64,000 nt of DNA from Caenorhabditis remanei (GCF_010183535.1 NC_071329.1:1426001-1490000), one strand, 5' to 3'. Shown: positions 1 through 12,586, counted from the first letter of the stretch. The notes: generated by a model from the sequence alone, not told the origin. Numbers and translations: made by a program.

Positions 1-3000
1 GATAATAGAATAGAGGAAAAAATGTGGAACACTCATCATGACAGGATTAAAACTTCTAGAACGATGCACGTCGACGTCTACACCGGATTTACCTCGGTCA
101 ACATGGGATTTTCAGATTTTTCCAGACAAAAATCGGATAAAATCGGTCTAAGATGGGGATAGTGGCGATACGTAAGAATTTTTGGAGCGAAAACATGAAA
201 TATGGAGGGAAATCTGGAAAAAATGAGTCAAAATGAGTCGGATTTGACTTGAAAATGAGTCAAAATAAGAAGAATTGATAGAGAAGGAAATGAATCAAAT
301 GGGGAGTCACTGAAGGAGCCTAAAGCGCGGAGTTATTGGAAAAATGGTTTAAAATCTAGTGCTCCATCTTCATAGTTGACAACTTTTTTTGTACAACTTG
401 GCCCTGGGGAGAAACGGTTGGTTGAAGAACATTTTTTCCTATTTTTTGGTAGTTACATAAAAAAAAAAATAAATAAAAATGTCCTTTGCGTCGTGTAGAG
501 TTAGTTAATACCTTCATTTTTGTAGTTGACAGCTTTTTTGTACGGGCGGTCCCTAAGAGAGATACGGTAGGTCGAAGGAAGGTTCAAAGTTTTCCAAATT
601 TACTAGGGTAGGATCCCAATAGAGTAAGGCGTCGAGACCTACATATATGGTTGGAAAGGAAATCGGCTGGGATTTCCAGAACTACTTTCAAATTTTGCAG
701 AACGCATCCAGGAATAGAGAAAGATGAGCTCAAAGTTTAACCATATTCGGCAGTGCCTTAGGTGGTCCCATACTTTTATTCTTGTGTTAATGTTTTAAGT
801 ACTGTGTAGAGCTAGTCAATACCTGAACTTTTATAATTGACAGCTAATTCGCCCCGGATTAATTTTGGAGAGGTCTTGTGGATTCCAGTGAACAGTAGAA
901 CTGACATTGTCCTACCATGCCTCTCTTTGAACCGTAACAAAAAGTGTCAACTACAAAAATGGAACTTTAGAACTACATCACTATCAGGTTTCAGTCAAAA
1001 CTGAAAAAAAACTCCTAAAAGTGGAATAGGCAGCTGAAAATTAGAATTTTGTCCGCGTTTTGCTAAATACTGTAATTGTATGTTTCTAAATTTAGAAATT
1101 TTCGTAAATTAGCACTTGATCTAGTTCCTGCTCCAATTAGTCATAGTATGCATAGTCAGTTTGCATTTTAGTTGATGCAGTACATAGTACAAAATACGCA
1201 GTATATGAGAACATGCAAATTCCAAATCAATTTTTAAATCCTAGAAATAGACGTCAAAATTAAAAGAGTGAGCCTTAGCTTTTTTGATTCTAAGTAAATT
1301 AATAGCTCAGTAAGCACCTAAAAACATATATTTGTAAAATGAAAAGTCCAGATCTTTGATTTCTTTCCCGAAATCTCCTAACACAAACATAGTAAAAAAA
1401 TTGTTTCCGTGTCATCACATTGGATTTACGTGAGATGATGATTGACATAACAATCCAATCTTCTTTATTTCTAATAATGTTGTTTGCCCACGTACCAAAA
1501 CGTACGCTTTTCGACCAGCTAACAAGTTGTAGGGCTTGCACTTAGAAAGAGCGCTAGATAGTGCTTTTGCTTTATGGGGAAGAATGGATTCATGCTGTTT
1601 TAGAATCCGGATCTACAGACACTCAGATTCTTCAATATCTTTTGTCTAGACAGGTCAAATCTCGGTCAAAAATCTGTCAACAAACTTAAAATAGCCATTG
1701 TTTATTTATCTTTCATTAAGAAGACACCCCCAAAATATTCCCGCATCTTTTGACCTTTAAGACAACAAGTGGGTGGATGTGTACCTTGAAAACAATCGGA
1801 AAAAAAGCGATTTTTATTCGAAAAAAGGGAAATTGATATCGAGCGGAAGAATTCCAATTTCCGCCTGGAAAATCATTTGTTTTCCTGGTTTATCAAGAAA
1901 AAAGTCATGAGACACCCCGGTTTCTGGAAATCATTGGTGATTTGGGGGGATATTCAATTTCCGGATGAGATGGGATTCTGGGTATAGCGGAAGAAAGTAG
2001 GGTACTCAGGCTACACTAGGTAAATGTGATTCAATTTTTTTTTTTTCAATTTTGAGGGTTTGAGAGTTCTATAATCAGAATCGAGACATTTCGAAACCAG
2101 AAAATTTTAAAACCGGGATTCTGGATTCTTAAGGTTTGATGGCTCAAAGTTTCACCGTTTGCGTCGAAAATCATGGAGAATTTGACGATTCTGAAAGTTT
2201 TCAGCAAATTTTAAGAACATAGATGTTTCACAACCGGTCGTTTCCAAACTGGACCTTTCAGAGTCAATGTTCAAAGCTTGAGGGGTCAAAATTGCAACGG
2301 AGGCTTCAGGGATTCGTATAGTGTAAGAACTCTATAAGATTCAAGAATGTTTGAAATTCTGAAATGTTTTATGCCCGGACAAACGAGCCGACCACTGAGC
2401 GAAATCTGTGGGTTCTCAAAACTCTGTGTACCTCCAGACACCTACTTTCCAACCTTTCTCTAGTCGAGGTTCTATTTGTTTGTTCAACTTCATTCTGAGT
2501 GAATTAGGTTAGTCTGGAAGAGAGGAACATGGGTGATTGGTCTTTAAGCGGGAGGTTTTTTTTAACAAGTTTGCAGAGGGATAGCTCTAATAAAGTTTGA
2601 AAAGAACAATTAACAAAATACGATAACTCGAGAGCACGAAGAAATGAATTTGCGCTCTATCGTGCTTAGTTAATCTGAGTATCAAATTAGGAAGCAATGA
2701 ACAGGCGGTACACATTTTTTGAATGCTTTAAGGTCTTATTTTTGGGCGGCAAAAGCTATTTTCAAAGTTAGGGACGTATCTAAACCGTCTGGAAGCTGGA
2801 CAGTTTCAGAGCTGACGTTTTAGAACCGAGTTTTAGATGGCTCGATGGTTCTCGAAATTCTGGACGTTTTAAAACATTATCAAAAACATACTGACTTCGG
2901 TTTTCAAGTGTCTTCCGGTTTCAAAACAACATTCTAGTTGTTTTTCCCAAAAAAAGCATGTCATCTATCATAAGTTTCATAATTAATTTCCTCCGCCTAA

Positions 3001-3722
3001 TCCCTTTTCCAGCCTAATCCTCTAAGAACAACAACTTGACACATCCGAATCATTTCTTGTTAAAGAAATATGAAATTTGAAAAAATGCCATAATCTGGGA
3101 TTGTCTGAGCTTTTTCTGGAAAAGCAAAAGCAAAATGTTCAATCTCTAATAAAATAGTGTTCTCTGATTCTTTGAAACTAGGGCGGTACAGGTGAAAATA
3201 ACAGAAAGTGATTTTTGGAGAACAAATGAAAATATGGGGGAGTTTGGGAAAGAAATTTATTATGCATTGACCTTGTTGGTCTGGAATATTGATAAAACAA
3301 GAAATAGGGGTCTTCGGGGAGGGTACTAGGCTGCAAAAGTTAAAACTCAAAAAAAAGTCAAATTTTCTATTATACCATCATTCAGAATTAGAAGAAATTC
3401 TGAAAAATCGTTAAAAATGTTCACATTTTCGGGGGAAAATTGGAAAAATGAAAAAAAAGGTAATTTTTAGAAGCCGGTTCTTCGGGCCTTACCGGGCCTG
3501 GCCTGGCCGACCGACGTACTTGACAAATATGTCGGTCGTTAGTAGGTATGTTTGTCCGGATGTCCAGGGGTTTGAACAACTGATTTAGAGTTACATGGTT
3601 ATAACAGATCCATCTGTAAAATAAAATCTATGATTCTGCCTTCTCTAGAATTTTAGAATTTTCTCCGAATGTGTTAGTCAGAATACAATTCAAAAAACAT
3701 ACATACATATAAGTGGAAAGAT
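1..3722. other. Gene-free repeat-bearing stretch
   Basis: I find no convincing coding exon here; the short open frames lack paired splice sites and recognisable protein. The first kilobase holds scattered half copies of the GTAGTTGACAAC module (about 370-400, 520-560 and 940-970), each next to a GTACGG or GTACAA run. From 2060 to 2940 there are repeated AAACC / GGTTTC / AACGTC words, a loose dispersed motif seen again near 9750-10110, 43700, 46490 and 57530. A GC-rich patch at 3483-3540 (GGGCC words) is a fragment related to the CGGCCC foldback family. Confidence 0.5.
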
Positions 3723-3732
3723 TAGTACATAT

Positions 3733-4420
3733 TAGAATGTCGTCTCGCGAGAATCAGTTACAGCACTTTGCGAGAATTTCAGCTGAATCCAGCATATTCT
3801 CGTCTCGTTCTGTCTCGTTTTGTCCAGCATAAAGTTCAGCATATTCTCGTTCAGCATAGTTCAGCAAAGTTCAGTTACAGCATATTCCAGCACGTTTCAT
3901 TTATTTTTCATTCCCGCATAATTTCATGCTGGACATTGCGAGAATCTAGCGAGACAAACGTGGTCCTTCTTTTGTATAAAAAATATAATTTTGACGTTTC
4001 TACTCATTTTTTCATTCAGATTTTTACGAAATGAATGTTGAAAATAAAGCAAAATTGACATTGTTAGAACCGTGACCTTCGAAAAAAGTTCAAAAAGTAG
4101 GAACACTGTACTTGATTCACAATGAAAGATCACGGAAATAACACTTTAGCATAGATTTTTCTATTTTTCTCACAGAAAAATAATTCACGTTCGTCTCGCG
4201 AGATTCTCGCAATGTCCAGCAAGAAATTGTGCGGGAATGAAAAATAAATGAAACGTGCTGGAATATGCTGTAACTGAACTTTAGCTGAACTGAACTTTGC
4301 TGAACTTTGCTGAACGAGAATATGCTGAACTTTATGCTGGACAAAACGAGACAGAGCAAAACGAGACGATTGCGAGAATATGCTGGAATCAGCTGGAATC
4401 GTCTCGCGATACGACACTCT
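3733..4420. mobile_element. Foldback transposon, 688 bp, 9-bp target duplication
   Basis: Two arms of about 225 bp (3734-3965 and 4187-4420) are inverted copies of each other; both contain GCTGAACTTT-type, CTGGAATATGCTG and TCTCGCGA words. Ends read AGAATGTCG and CGACACTCT. Directly outside both ends stands AGTACATAT (3724-3732 and 4421-4429), a 9-bp direct repeat that reads as a target-site duplication. Long inverted arms plus 9-bp duplication fit a non-autonomous Mutator-like foldback; that family label is inference. The middle (3966-4186) is AT-rich and has no transposase frame. Short frames on both strands are mirror images of the arms, not genes. Confidence 0.82.
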
Positions 4421-4429
4421 AGTACATAT

Positions 4430-5458
4430 ATCTTAAGAATGCATTGAATTTTAAGAAATCTCTGTCTCCTTCTTTCCATGTACCGGTTGATTCTCACGGG
4501 TCCAGCAAAAACAAAAATCATTAAAATTTTTATTCATTTTTGACTATTTTCTGATCCTGATTTACAGAATTTTGATGGAACTCTATTTGAGATTCGGTGA
4601 TCATCTAAAGGAGCTTTAGATTATCCGTGAACAGATCCGATTTTGATGCTGACTTTAACAAGAGAGAGTCGAATTTCGGGCAAGGAGCAATTATGCCTAT
4701 TATGAAAGTTTTTTGGGATTCTGTGATCATATAAAGGACCTTTAGATTATCTGTGAACAGATTCTATTTTGATTTTGAGATTTGATTTGTTGAGAACGGA
4801 ATTTGATTTTAGTGTGTCGTTTTTTTCAAAGATCTGTTAAAAGCGGAGGACAATCTTCAAAAAAAAACCACTGGCTTATAAAAAAAATCAATTTGGAAGA
4901 AGAAAAATATTTAAAACTTATAGAAAGAAACCTCAAGGAAACAAAAACATGTCGCGTCTCTTTTCAAGATAAATTAAACTAAAAAATTATTCAAAATTTT
5001 AGATAAAACATTTATTTTGAACTTGGCGCTAAAATTTTCGTGTAACTATAATAGAAAAATCGCTTGAAAGTAGTGAAGGTAAAACCCGATTATTTCAAAA
5101 AAATTCATAAAATTTCTAATACTAATAAGCAATTTTCAGACAACTTGACACTTTTCCCCTGGAAAATTGAGCAAAAACACAAAAATAAAGAAAACGTCTC
5201 CTGAAAGTGTCAGGTTTTAGAAAACGAGTCGAAAATATAGCTAAAAAAAAACAAAAACAACTTATCGCCCACAGAATAGTTAAAGCAATTACAGATCCCC
5301 CTTTTCAAACTTTCCTTATTTCATTTATTTAGCTTTCGAAACTATAAAATGTGGAGAATTTTTCGAAAGAGAAATTTTCGAAAAAAAGGAATGCAATCAT
5401 CGCCGTTTTGGAATAGGAATAGATATGTATGTAGAACAGAATAATAACAAGGTTTTCG
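4430..5458. other. AT-rich intergenic, no gene seen
   Basis: A phrase of about 60 bp beginning near 4590 (GGTGATCATCTAAAGGAG) recurs near 4715 in diverged form, a short direct duplication. Otherwise the stretch is simple AT-rich sequence without splice-bounded open frames. Confidence 0.45.
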
Positions 5459-5570
5459 TTAGGCCACCATTTGAGAAAGTTAGGCCACCGTTTGAGAATG
5501 CTAGGCCACCATTTGAGACTAATAGGCCCCCAGTTGAAAATGTTAGGCCACCATCAGGAATGTTAGGCCA
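5459..5570 (+). repeat. 21-bp tandem minisatellite, about five units
   Basis: Units begin (G/A)(T/C)TAGGCCACC and repeat every 21 bases. As 21 is a multiple of three, one frame (5425-5610) reads as a 7-residue repeat with core RPPFE(K/N/T). There is no splice context, no family match I know and the frame ends 40 bp later, so I read this as a minisatellite that happens to be open, not a gene. Confidence 0.7.
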
Positions 5571-8500
5571 GGCGTCTTTTTGTTTTGCAAATACGGTCGG
5601 TATTATGTAAAGGCGCGTGGAATTTTGGCAAATGGGCCAAAACTTTCAAATACCGATAAAGAAGCCGAATAATCAGGCTACATATTGGAATTTCATTGAT
5701 TTTTCCGATTTTCAAGCGATTTGTTTTTTTTTTGGAGAAAAATAACTAATATAGTCGTTTGTTAATACGGTAGCACTCGTTTCAGTTGTGTCAAATGATG
5801 TCATTTTCGTGGTGAGATACCACCGATGGCCGAGTTGTCAGGTTCAAAGCCACGACTACCCTTTTTATACCAAATTAATAAGAGTATAGAAATTTTGGTC
5901 GGTGTGATGGCCTAGTTGGTGTATCCTAGGTCAAGACTTATTTTTATACTATTAGAGACAACAAAACATACCCTGACACCTAGTTAGTTATAACAATTTT
6001 CGTTCTGTTACAGAAATCTAGGCCACCTAACTCATCTCTATTTAACCAACAAAAAATGGTCTAAAAACAGCCTTGACATCTCGGAACTCGAAATTTTCCT
6101 CGTGTCTAATGGTTTTTTTCGAGGTTTTTTTCGAGGTTTAATACAGAAATGTCTGACTTTTACCTAGCCTCACAACCGTCCACCTGTGATCTTTGCTCCA
6201 TTTTCCTGTTCCTCCGAAAATTGATCCTTGTTATTTCTTATTTTGGTCCCTTTCCTCTCCATCTCCACCTTTACATGGGTAAGACTTCAATTCCTGTGAA
6301 TTGGGAGTTAAAAAAAGAATTTCTCGTCGGGGTTCCATCCATCAAAAAAAAGGAAATATATTTCTTCTCACTTCCTAAATTCATAGAACCTTTATAATGC
6401 TTTGGGTGTGGTTAAAAATAGGAAGTTATTGGGGATGACAGAGTTTCATATAATTTAAAGACACCGGGAGTTAGCGAAGAAAATAGTGTGCGAAATTGAG
6501 AGACTCAGAGAAAAAGCGGCATTTTCAAGGGCATTCCGGTGGAGCGCAGTTGTGAGAACTGTGCCCCGAGCAAATCGTTTTTTTTTTCGTTTTGGTGATC
6601 TAGAGACTTTCTAACAAAAAGATTGAGGACCAGAGTTGTGCGGAAATAAAAATCTTGAAAAAGAAATTCATCACAACTCTGTTGAGGACCGAAAATTTCT
6701 TGACCACAAGTTTTCTCTGATTTGAACTTTTTAGTCTCCTTAGAACTCCACACGGAGAACACATAAAAAAAGTAAATGACTAGCAAAAAACATATGTATT
6801 AGATACACAATATGATGAAAACCGGAAGACTGGGATTAGTGACAATGAGATGACTCGGATATACATATGTATACACGAAAAAACCAATTGGATCAGGTTT
6901 TTTTTTCAGACAAACGAAGTAAAAAAAGGAGAAATGATATAAGAGTTAAATAAAGTGCATACATGGGGATCATCTGGATGATTTTTCGAGATCTAATAGG
7001 AAAAAATGGCAATTTTTCGGAAATCATCCTAGCTTACGATGGTCTATGATGACAACAGTGATCAGAATAGAATTTATGAAAAAGGTACAAAATGTTGGAC
7101 ATCCGGACAAACAGAAATTTAGAAACTGAGGAGATGGAGAGATAGATGTTCATTTTATTGAAAGTTGGTCTAAAGGAGTTTTCTGTCAAAACGGTTTGGA
7201 TCATAACTCGGCCAGTTTTGAACGAATCTTTAAGATGTTCATACCATAAGAGACCCCGCATTTTTCTCTAACTATGTGACCTAATTTCGAAAAAATCTGG
7301 TCAAAGTGGCGCCCGTTTGAGACAGTTTTGAAAGTTGGTGTAAAGGAGTTTTCTGTCAATACGGTTTGGATTATAACTCAGTCAGTTTTGGATGAATCTT
7401 TAAGTTATTTATACGATAAAAAATCCACATTTTTCTCTATCTATAAGGTACAAAATGTTGGACATCCGGACAAACCGAAACTTAGAAACTGATAGTGAGG
7501 AAAGGGAGAGATAGGATTAGGACATTTAGTTTATGTCCGGCAAAAAATTGGTCAATCTAGGTGTCTGGATGCCCAGATGTCTTATTTCGATGCAGAAAAT
7601 ACTGAAAATCCGGTCTCCGACCGCTGAAATCGCCCATATTCCGTTTCTGACCGGCGGAGACCTGTCCATCTGTGTGTCGGTCTGTCCGGATGTCATGATA
7701 ATCCCAATGACCACAAAAATCTCATATTCTGATCAAATAAATCTCAAAATAGAATTCGAATTTTTTGGAGTCGAAAATCCCCCCATCTCGTGCAAAATAC
7801 ATTGTGCTAAAAAATACAAAATCATTTATTTGGAATTTCTGGAAATCCGGATTTAAACTACAAAATGGTAATAAAATATAATAAAATCATGTAGATCAAG
7901 TATATATATGGTAGTCAAAAAAAAGAGGGGACTCTTGTTTTTTGATCTACACGCTAAAAATATAAAGAATGGGTAAACAGATGAGAGGGGGCTAGATCTC
8001 TCTCGGAATTCAAGAATTTTCAGAATTTTCAAACATAATGAGGTTATTTTTATGAAAATTGGGTCAATTTCAAGTCAACATACATCCGGACAGACAGACA
8101 CACCGACAGAACACGATTTCAATTTAATTTTGGACATCCTGACACACCGACACACAGACTCACGTCCTAATGAAGTGCTGCCCGGTACCTGGCACCCTCA
8201 CAGGTGTCTTTTCCGTCAAAATGTTTTTTTCATTTCTTTTTCACAAATTAAAAATGAAACGCTGAAACAGCTGAAACATGAATTAACGATCATTCCCCGT
8301 TATATTTCTCTCAATTTTCTCCCCGCTTCTCCTCCTGAAAATTAGAATTCATAAATTATTCATGACGAATTGTATTAACAGAACATCTCATACACCTCGG
8401 TGAGTTTTTTTCAGGAGGGAAGAAGAAAAAAGTGATGTGTATTTGAATGAGTGAGTGAGAGCAGGTTATTTCTAGAGATCAAAAAGTGTTTTAGGTTTTA

Positions 8501-9102
8501 GCAAGAGGGGTCAGGCGGGATATATAAAAGTATGATTGGTGATAGAATAGGTGGAAAGCTTACTGGAACAGATTTTTCACAAAAGATAAAATTGTTCCAA
8601 AATACAGTAATATCTGGGTCAAAACATAACTTTCACTGTTTTGCAATGAAATAAGATATATCTTTAGATTTGGTTGAGTTTCCAAAAAAGTTAGAAAGAT
8701 TTGAAAAACGCGAAAATTCTTGTACAAAAATTTCGTTCAAGTAAGTTAGACTTTTGAGCTTAAGGCTGCACCAAAAACATAAAATTTATGTCTATATGTC
8801 TATCGGTGAGTCCGATGTCCAAAAATCCCAAAATTTGGTTATGTTTCCAGAAAGTTGAAAAGTTTTTAAAATGCAAAAACAATTGTGCGTGTCAAAAAGA
8901 AATCTATCATTTTTGCAAAACTTTGACCTTGTTTTTCTTGAATCCAGCCCTTGAGGTCAAAAACTGAATATATATTAGGAATCAGCGTTTTCTCAGCTTT
9001 CCATTGATATAAGTCACGTACCATAACTCCAATTAGACTCCATGACCTTCCCTAGTAAGTTATTCAAAAATATGAAATTCTAGTCAATTTTCCAATTTTA
9101 AC
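5571..9102. other. Gene-free stretch with dispersed repeats
   Basis: Holds a 57-bp phrase at 5768-5823 (ACGGTAGCACTCGTTTCAG start) that recurs at 23150-23207; a short hairpin at 6625-6690 (arms with CAGAGTTGTG / CACAACTCTG) related to one at 15272-15342; a direct repeat of about 73 bp at 7157-7229 and 7329-7402 (core AAAGGAGTTTTCTGTCAA); and copies of the GGACATCCGGACA phrase near 7095, 7457 and 8085. A reverse half-copy of the TTTCAGCTTTCCA repeat lies at 8930-9056. No exon is supported. Confidence 0.5.
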
Positions 9103-9195
9103 GTGTCCCAATCACTTTTTCCTCTCTACCTGTCCCTCAATTCACTCTCCGGAATTCATTTCCTCCATATCAATTCTTCACATATTCCTAACAAA

Positions 9196-9684
9196 ATGAA
9201 AGCATCAAAGTCACCATCAAAACAACCCAAGAAAATACCGCCGCCAGGAGAAATTGAAATCGAAAAGCTCGACGACAACTATATGCAATGGACATTCGAT
9301 GACGGAGAGGTAATGTTAGTGAGGATGGATGACCCAGCGACCCATTCGAGAGTCGGCAAGGAGGCAATGAAGAAAGCAGGTATTGAACCAAAGGGAAAAT
9401 ATCGGATGGATCTTGTCACGGATGCCCCGCCCACTATTGGTAACTATGAAGGTTTGGAGTCACTAGAGGCGGAACCTCAAAAGAAAACGGATAGTGACTA
9501 TTTGGCAGTGGAGTTGATAGGGTTGAATGATTGGAAAGTTGAGGAGAAGCCGAAGAAATGTGATCCAAAGAAATCAATCAATAAATCAAAAGATAAGAAG
9601 GTGTCGGTGGAGAGGGATGGGAAGAAGTCGAAGAATACGGAGAAAAAGAAGGAGAAAAAGAAGAAGGAGGTTCCAAAGAAATAG
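9196..9684 (+). CDS. Small lysine-rich hypothetical protein, single exon
   Basis: Reads as a 162-residue protein from ATG 9196. An upstream in-frame ATG at 9103 would add 31 residues of hydrophobic, low-complexity character; I prefer 9196 because it follows a CTAACAAA leader and the sequence becomes clearly protein-like there. Residues about 15-95 form an acidic, folded-looking segment with WTFDDGEVMLVRMDD and a GKEAMKKAG stretch; residues 100-162 are mostly lysine with serine and glutamate, ending KKEVPKK, which suggests a nuclear or nucleic-acid-binding tail (inference). There are no introns, unusual for this genome, so a retrocopy or a very young gene is possible. I do not recognise a family and assign no function. 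Confidence 0.6.
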   Translation: MKASKSPSKQPKKIPPPGEIEIEKLDDNYMQWTFDDGEVMLVRMDDPATHSRVGKEAMKKAGIEPKGKYRMDLVTDAPPTIGNYEGLESLEAEPQKKTDSDYLAVELIGLNDWKVEEKPKKCDPKKSINKSKDKKVSVERDGKKSKNTEKKKEKKKKEVPKK

Positions 9685-10379
9685 TGAACTTTGGATAGTG
9701 TGATTTTGAGATAAAAGTATGCTTTTGTTATTTTTTGGTTATCTAGAAACTGAAAATCAGGAATTTTATAAAACCGAAGCATTCTAAAACTAGGCCATTT
9801 GGAAATCAAAAGCGACTTCAAAACCTGATAGATTGGGTTCATGACATGATTTTTAAAAGGCATTCACCATTTTACTCACGTTTCGACACGATTTCAAAGC
9901 GTCCAGTTTTGAAACTCGCCTTGAAACGGAAACATCTCAAAACCAGAGATTTCAGAACCAGATGTTGTGAAACCGGTGTCGAATTTGAGCGAAACTATTG
10001 GCTGCGCAGCGGCTTTGAATATCTGATACTGAACTTTTTAAAGTTGATTGAGAATTGGGACTTCTCGAAACCATACGGTTTAAAACCAGACCGGTGTCGA
10101 ATAAAAAATCTGATACGGAGCCATTGATATTGCTGCAAGCTGATAGCGTAACAGAGCGCACTTTCATAATGTTTATCTCTGACACTAACGTATTTTTCAT
10201 GTTTTTCACAACAAGTTTTTAATATTCCAATAAGGTGATTTCGAAAATCCGTGATATGATGATCCGTCTAAAAAAGTAATCCCATACATTTAAATGACAG
10301 AGATAGGACATCTGTGCATACTTGAAAACCATGCCGGCTACTAAAACAACAGGCTCAAAAATGAAGAGTTCAACTCATA
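9685..10379. other. Intergenic with repeated AAACC/GTTTC words
   Basis: A run of words such as AAAACC, GTTTTGAAAC and TTCGAAACC from 9745 to 10110 belongs to a dispersed motif also present at 2060-2940, 46490-46570 and 57500-57570. The open frames here are on both strands and repeat-derived. No exon is supported. Confidence 0.45.
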
Positions 10380-10750
10380 CTTGCAAACCGGGCCGAAACG
10401 GGCCGACACGGGCCGGCGCGTAACTCGCTTCAACCTGAGTTTTATGAGCTGAAAAATATACCAAAATGTAGATCTCGACGAGTTCTATCTCCGTGGCCCA
10501 CTACGGGCCGGATGGCTATTTGTTAATGTGTCGCGGGCCGGGAAAAAGTACCAAAAAACGCGAAAATGACCAAAAAAGTCATTCTAGACCTGCCCGCGGC
10601 ACATTAACAAATAGCCATCGGGCCCGGAGTGGGCCACAGAGATAGAACTCGTCGAGATCTACATTTTGGTATATTTTTCAGCTCATAAGACTCAGTTTGA
10701 AGCGAGTTACGCGCCGGCCCGTGTCGGCCCGTTTCGGCCCGGTTTGCAAG
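10380..10750. mobile_element. CGGCCC foldback element, full copy, TA-flanked
   Basis: A 371-bp near-palindrome: ends CTTGCAAACCGGG and CCCGGTTTGCAAG, flanked on both sides by TA (10378-10379 and 10751-10752). Each arm carries in order a run of GGGCCG words, GCGTAACTCGCTTC, TATACCAAAATGTAGATC and a GGCCGGATGGCTA-like segment. The TA flanks and inverted ends fit a Tc1/mariner-type MITE, an inference. It encodes nothing. Near-complete copies stand at 29193-29542, 34741-35071 and 35835-36184, a shorter relative at 15573-15842, and a broken copy in an intron near 37829-38278. Confidence 0.85.
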
Positions 10751-10752
10751 TA

Positions 10753-11908
10753 TGAAGATTTGGACTTGATCAATCTAAAAATAAACATTATCCCACTTTT
10801 AGACACCTATTACAAAAAAAAAACAATGACTGGAACTGAAAAAGTCAGTTTTTCGTATTTTTGCGATTTTCGAAAATCTATCATGAAAGTTGCATAAATC
10901 GATATTAGCATAATGATTTTTGCGTTACAATAATTTTCACAGTCCTAGATCCACAATGAAAAAAGTTACAACCAAAATCACCCGGGTCGTATCCTTTTGC
11001 ACGGTACTGTATCCTACATGCTTGCTAAAGCCTGAGTACACCTATCTATAGTGTTTTGCAGGGTCTTATTTAGCCACTATTACATTTTTTAGAGACCACA
11101 AATTTTTATAGTTGCATTAATACAGAAAACCTAGATGTCTACCTACCATAGTCTGTGTCTTGGCTACGACTACATTTCCTCTGAAGCTTCACGATGGCAA
11201 AACCTATTTTACGTCCTAAATAGAGACCGTTGTCATGGCGTAAGTTTTTCCAGCATTAGGCCAAACATATCCTCTTGTTGGCTTCTAGACCATAACACAC
11301 CCAACTTCCTCTTCTCTACACTCTCACACAGCCCAGCTAACATAACAAAATAATAAAAAAAGCTCGCAACCTTCCAGAATAATAAGAAACGGAAGGAAAC
11401 AATAAATTACTATGAAACACATGGAAAATAGAAAATAGAATGAGTGTTCTGTTTTTCTCGTTCTTTTTCGAAAATTGGAAAAACTATAAATTTATGGAAA
11501 AAATGATGGATTGGTGGGGAGGGAATGATGAATAAGGGTAGGTTTTGTGGACATCCGGATACATGGACATATAGACAGACTGTTCTCAAAAAATATCCAA
11601 CCAGCTGAGAAAAAAAGGCTGCAAGATTCAGTGAAAAAAAAGAGAAGACTTAGAAATTTCCATCTCTCGAAATTGAATTCATTTTTTTCTGATCTCCGCT
11701 TCTTTTTTTTGCTATTTTGTTATTTTTTTCGTCTTTCAAGTGGACGTTCGTCTATACTACGCATAGTAAGAGTGGAGAGAAAGAAATAAGGAATGAAAAA
11801 TAAGGAGATGGAAGGGAAGGAGGAAATGAAATTGGAGAAAAAGGAATGAAAGGGAATTAAAAATAACACAAGAGAGTTGGGAACAAGGGAGGTGGCCCAA
11901 CTTTCCAC
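10753..11908. other. Gene-free stretch
   Basis: Contains a lone transposon-like end (GCACGGTACTGTA near 11000) and a phrase GGACATCCGGATACATGGACA near 11550 of the dispersed GGACATCCGGACA family. The open frames at 11135-11353 and 11547-11789 lack splice context and match nothing I know. Confidence 0.4.
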
Positions 11909-11912
11909 TTAA

Positions 11913-12301
11913 AGGAGGACTGAAGTCGTATTTTTTTATTTCAGATTCTGATACTTCAGAAAATTCTGAGCAACTTTCATCAAATTCCCGTTTTCCCGGC
12001 TCAAATGTCTAGATGGAAGAATTTTTTTTCAATTTATGACGTAAAAAAGAAGAAAAAACACGAAATTTTGTTGAAAAAAGCAAGAAATCGGGAAATAAAA
12101 AGAATTAATTTTGTCCGAGAGGACTACACGGGGCAAAAACTCGCGTGGGGAAACTCTTTCACGAAAGCTCAATTTGAGCTCGAAAAACGTGAATTTAGGG
12201 CGTTTAGAGCGATTTTTAGCACATGCTGCAATGATGAAAGTTGTTCAGAATTTTCTGAAATATCAGAATCTGAAAGAAAAGAATATGACTTTAGTCCTCC
12301 T
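11913..12301. mobile_element. TTAA-flanked palindromic element, shortened copy
   Basis: Ends AGGAGGACTGAAGTC and GACTTTAGTCCTCCT, with TTAA directly outside on both sides (11909-11912 and 12302-12305). It is the same family as 27466-28005 but the left arm lacks most of its inner part, so the palindrome is lopsided (389 bp against 540). TTAA target sites are typical of piggyBac-type transposition; no transposase is present, so the assignment is inferred. Confidence 0.78.
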
Positions 12302-12586
12302 TTAAGTGGTCTGGATTAATTGGAGCAGGACTAGGAATTGGACAGAATTTTCGAGAATACGCAGTGGTGTTTATAATAACCAGACTTGCAAGGCCGAGTC
12401 GGGTCATTTTGAGAATTTTCACCAGATGCGACCCAAAAATTTAAAATTGCAAAATTTTTGGATTTTTTTTACAAAAAAGTCGACTTTTTGGCTATGATTT
12501 ACAAATCGATAAAACTCAAGCGTATATAGATAGAAATTTCAAAAATTTTGAAAAAAAAACATTTTTTGGCACCGAGACGATAATTT

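Noticed and set aside
4117..4521. 134-residue minus-strand open frame
   Set aside because: It runs through the right arm of the foldback at 3733-4420 and consists of translated repeat.
5824..5866. A-box and B-box-like words (TGGCCGAGTTGT, GGTTCAAAGCC) followed by a T run, as in a pol III gene
   Set aside because: The two boxes are only about 2 bp apart, far too close for a tRNA or known pol III promoter, and no cloverleaf can form.
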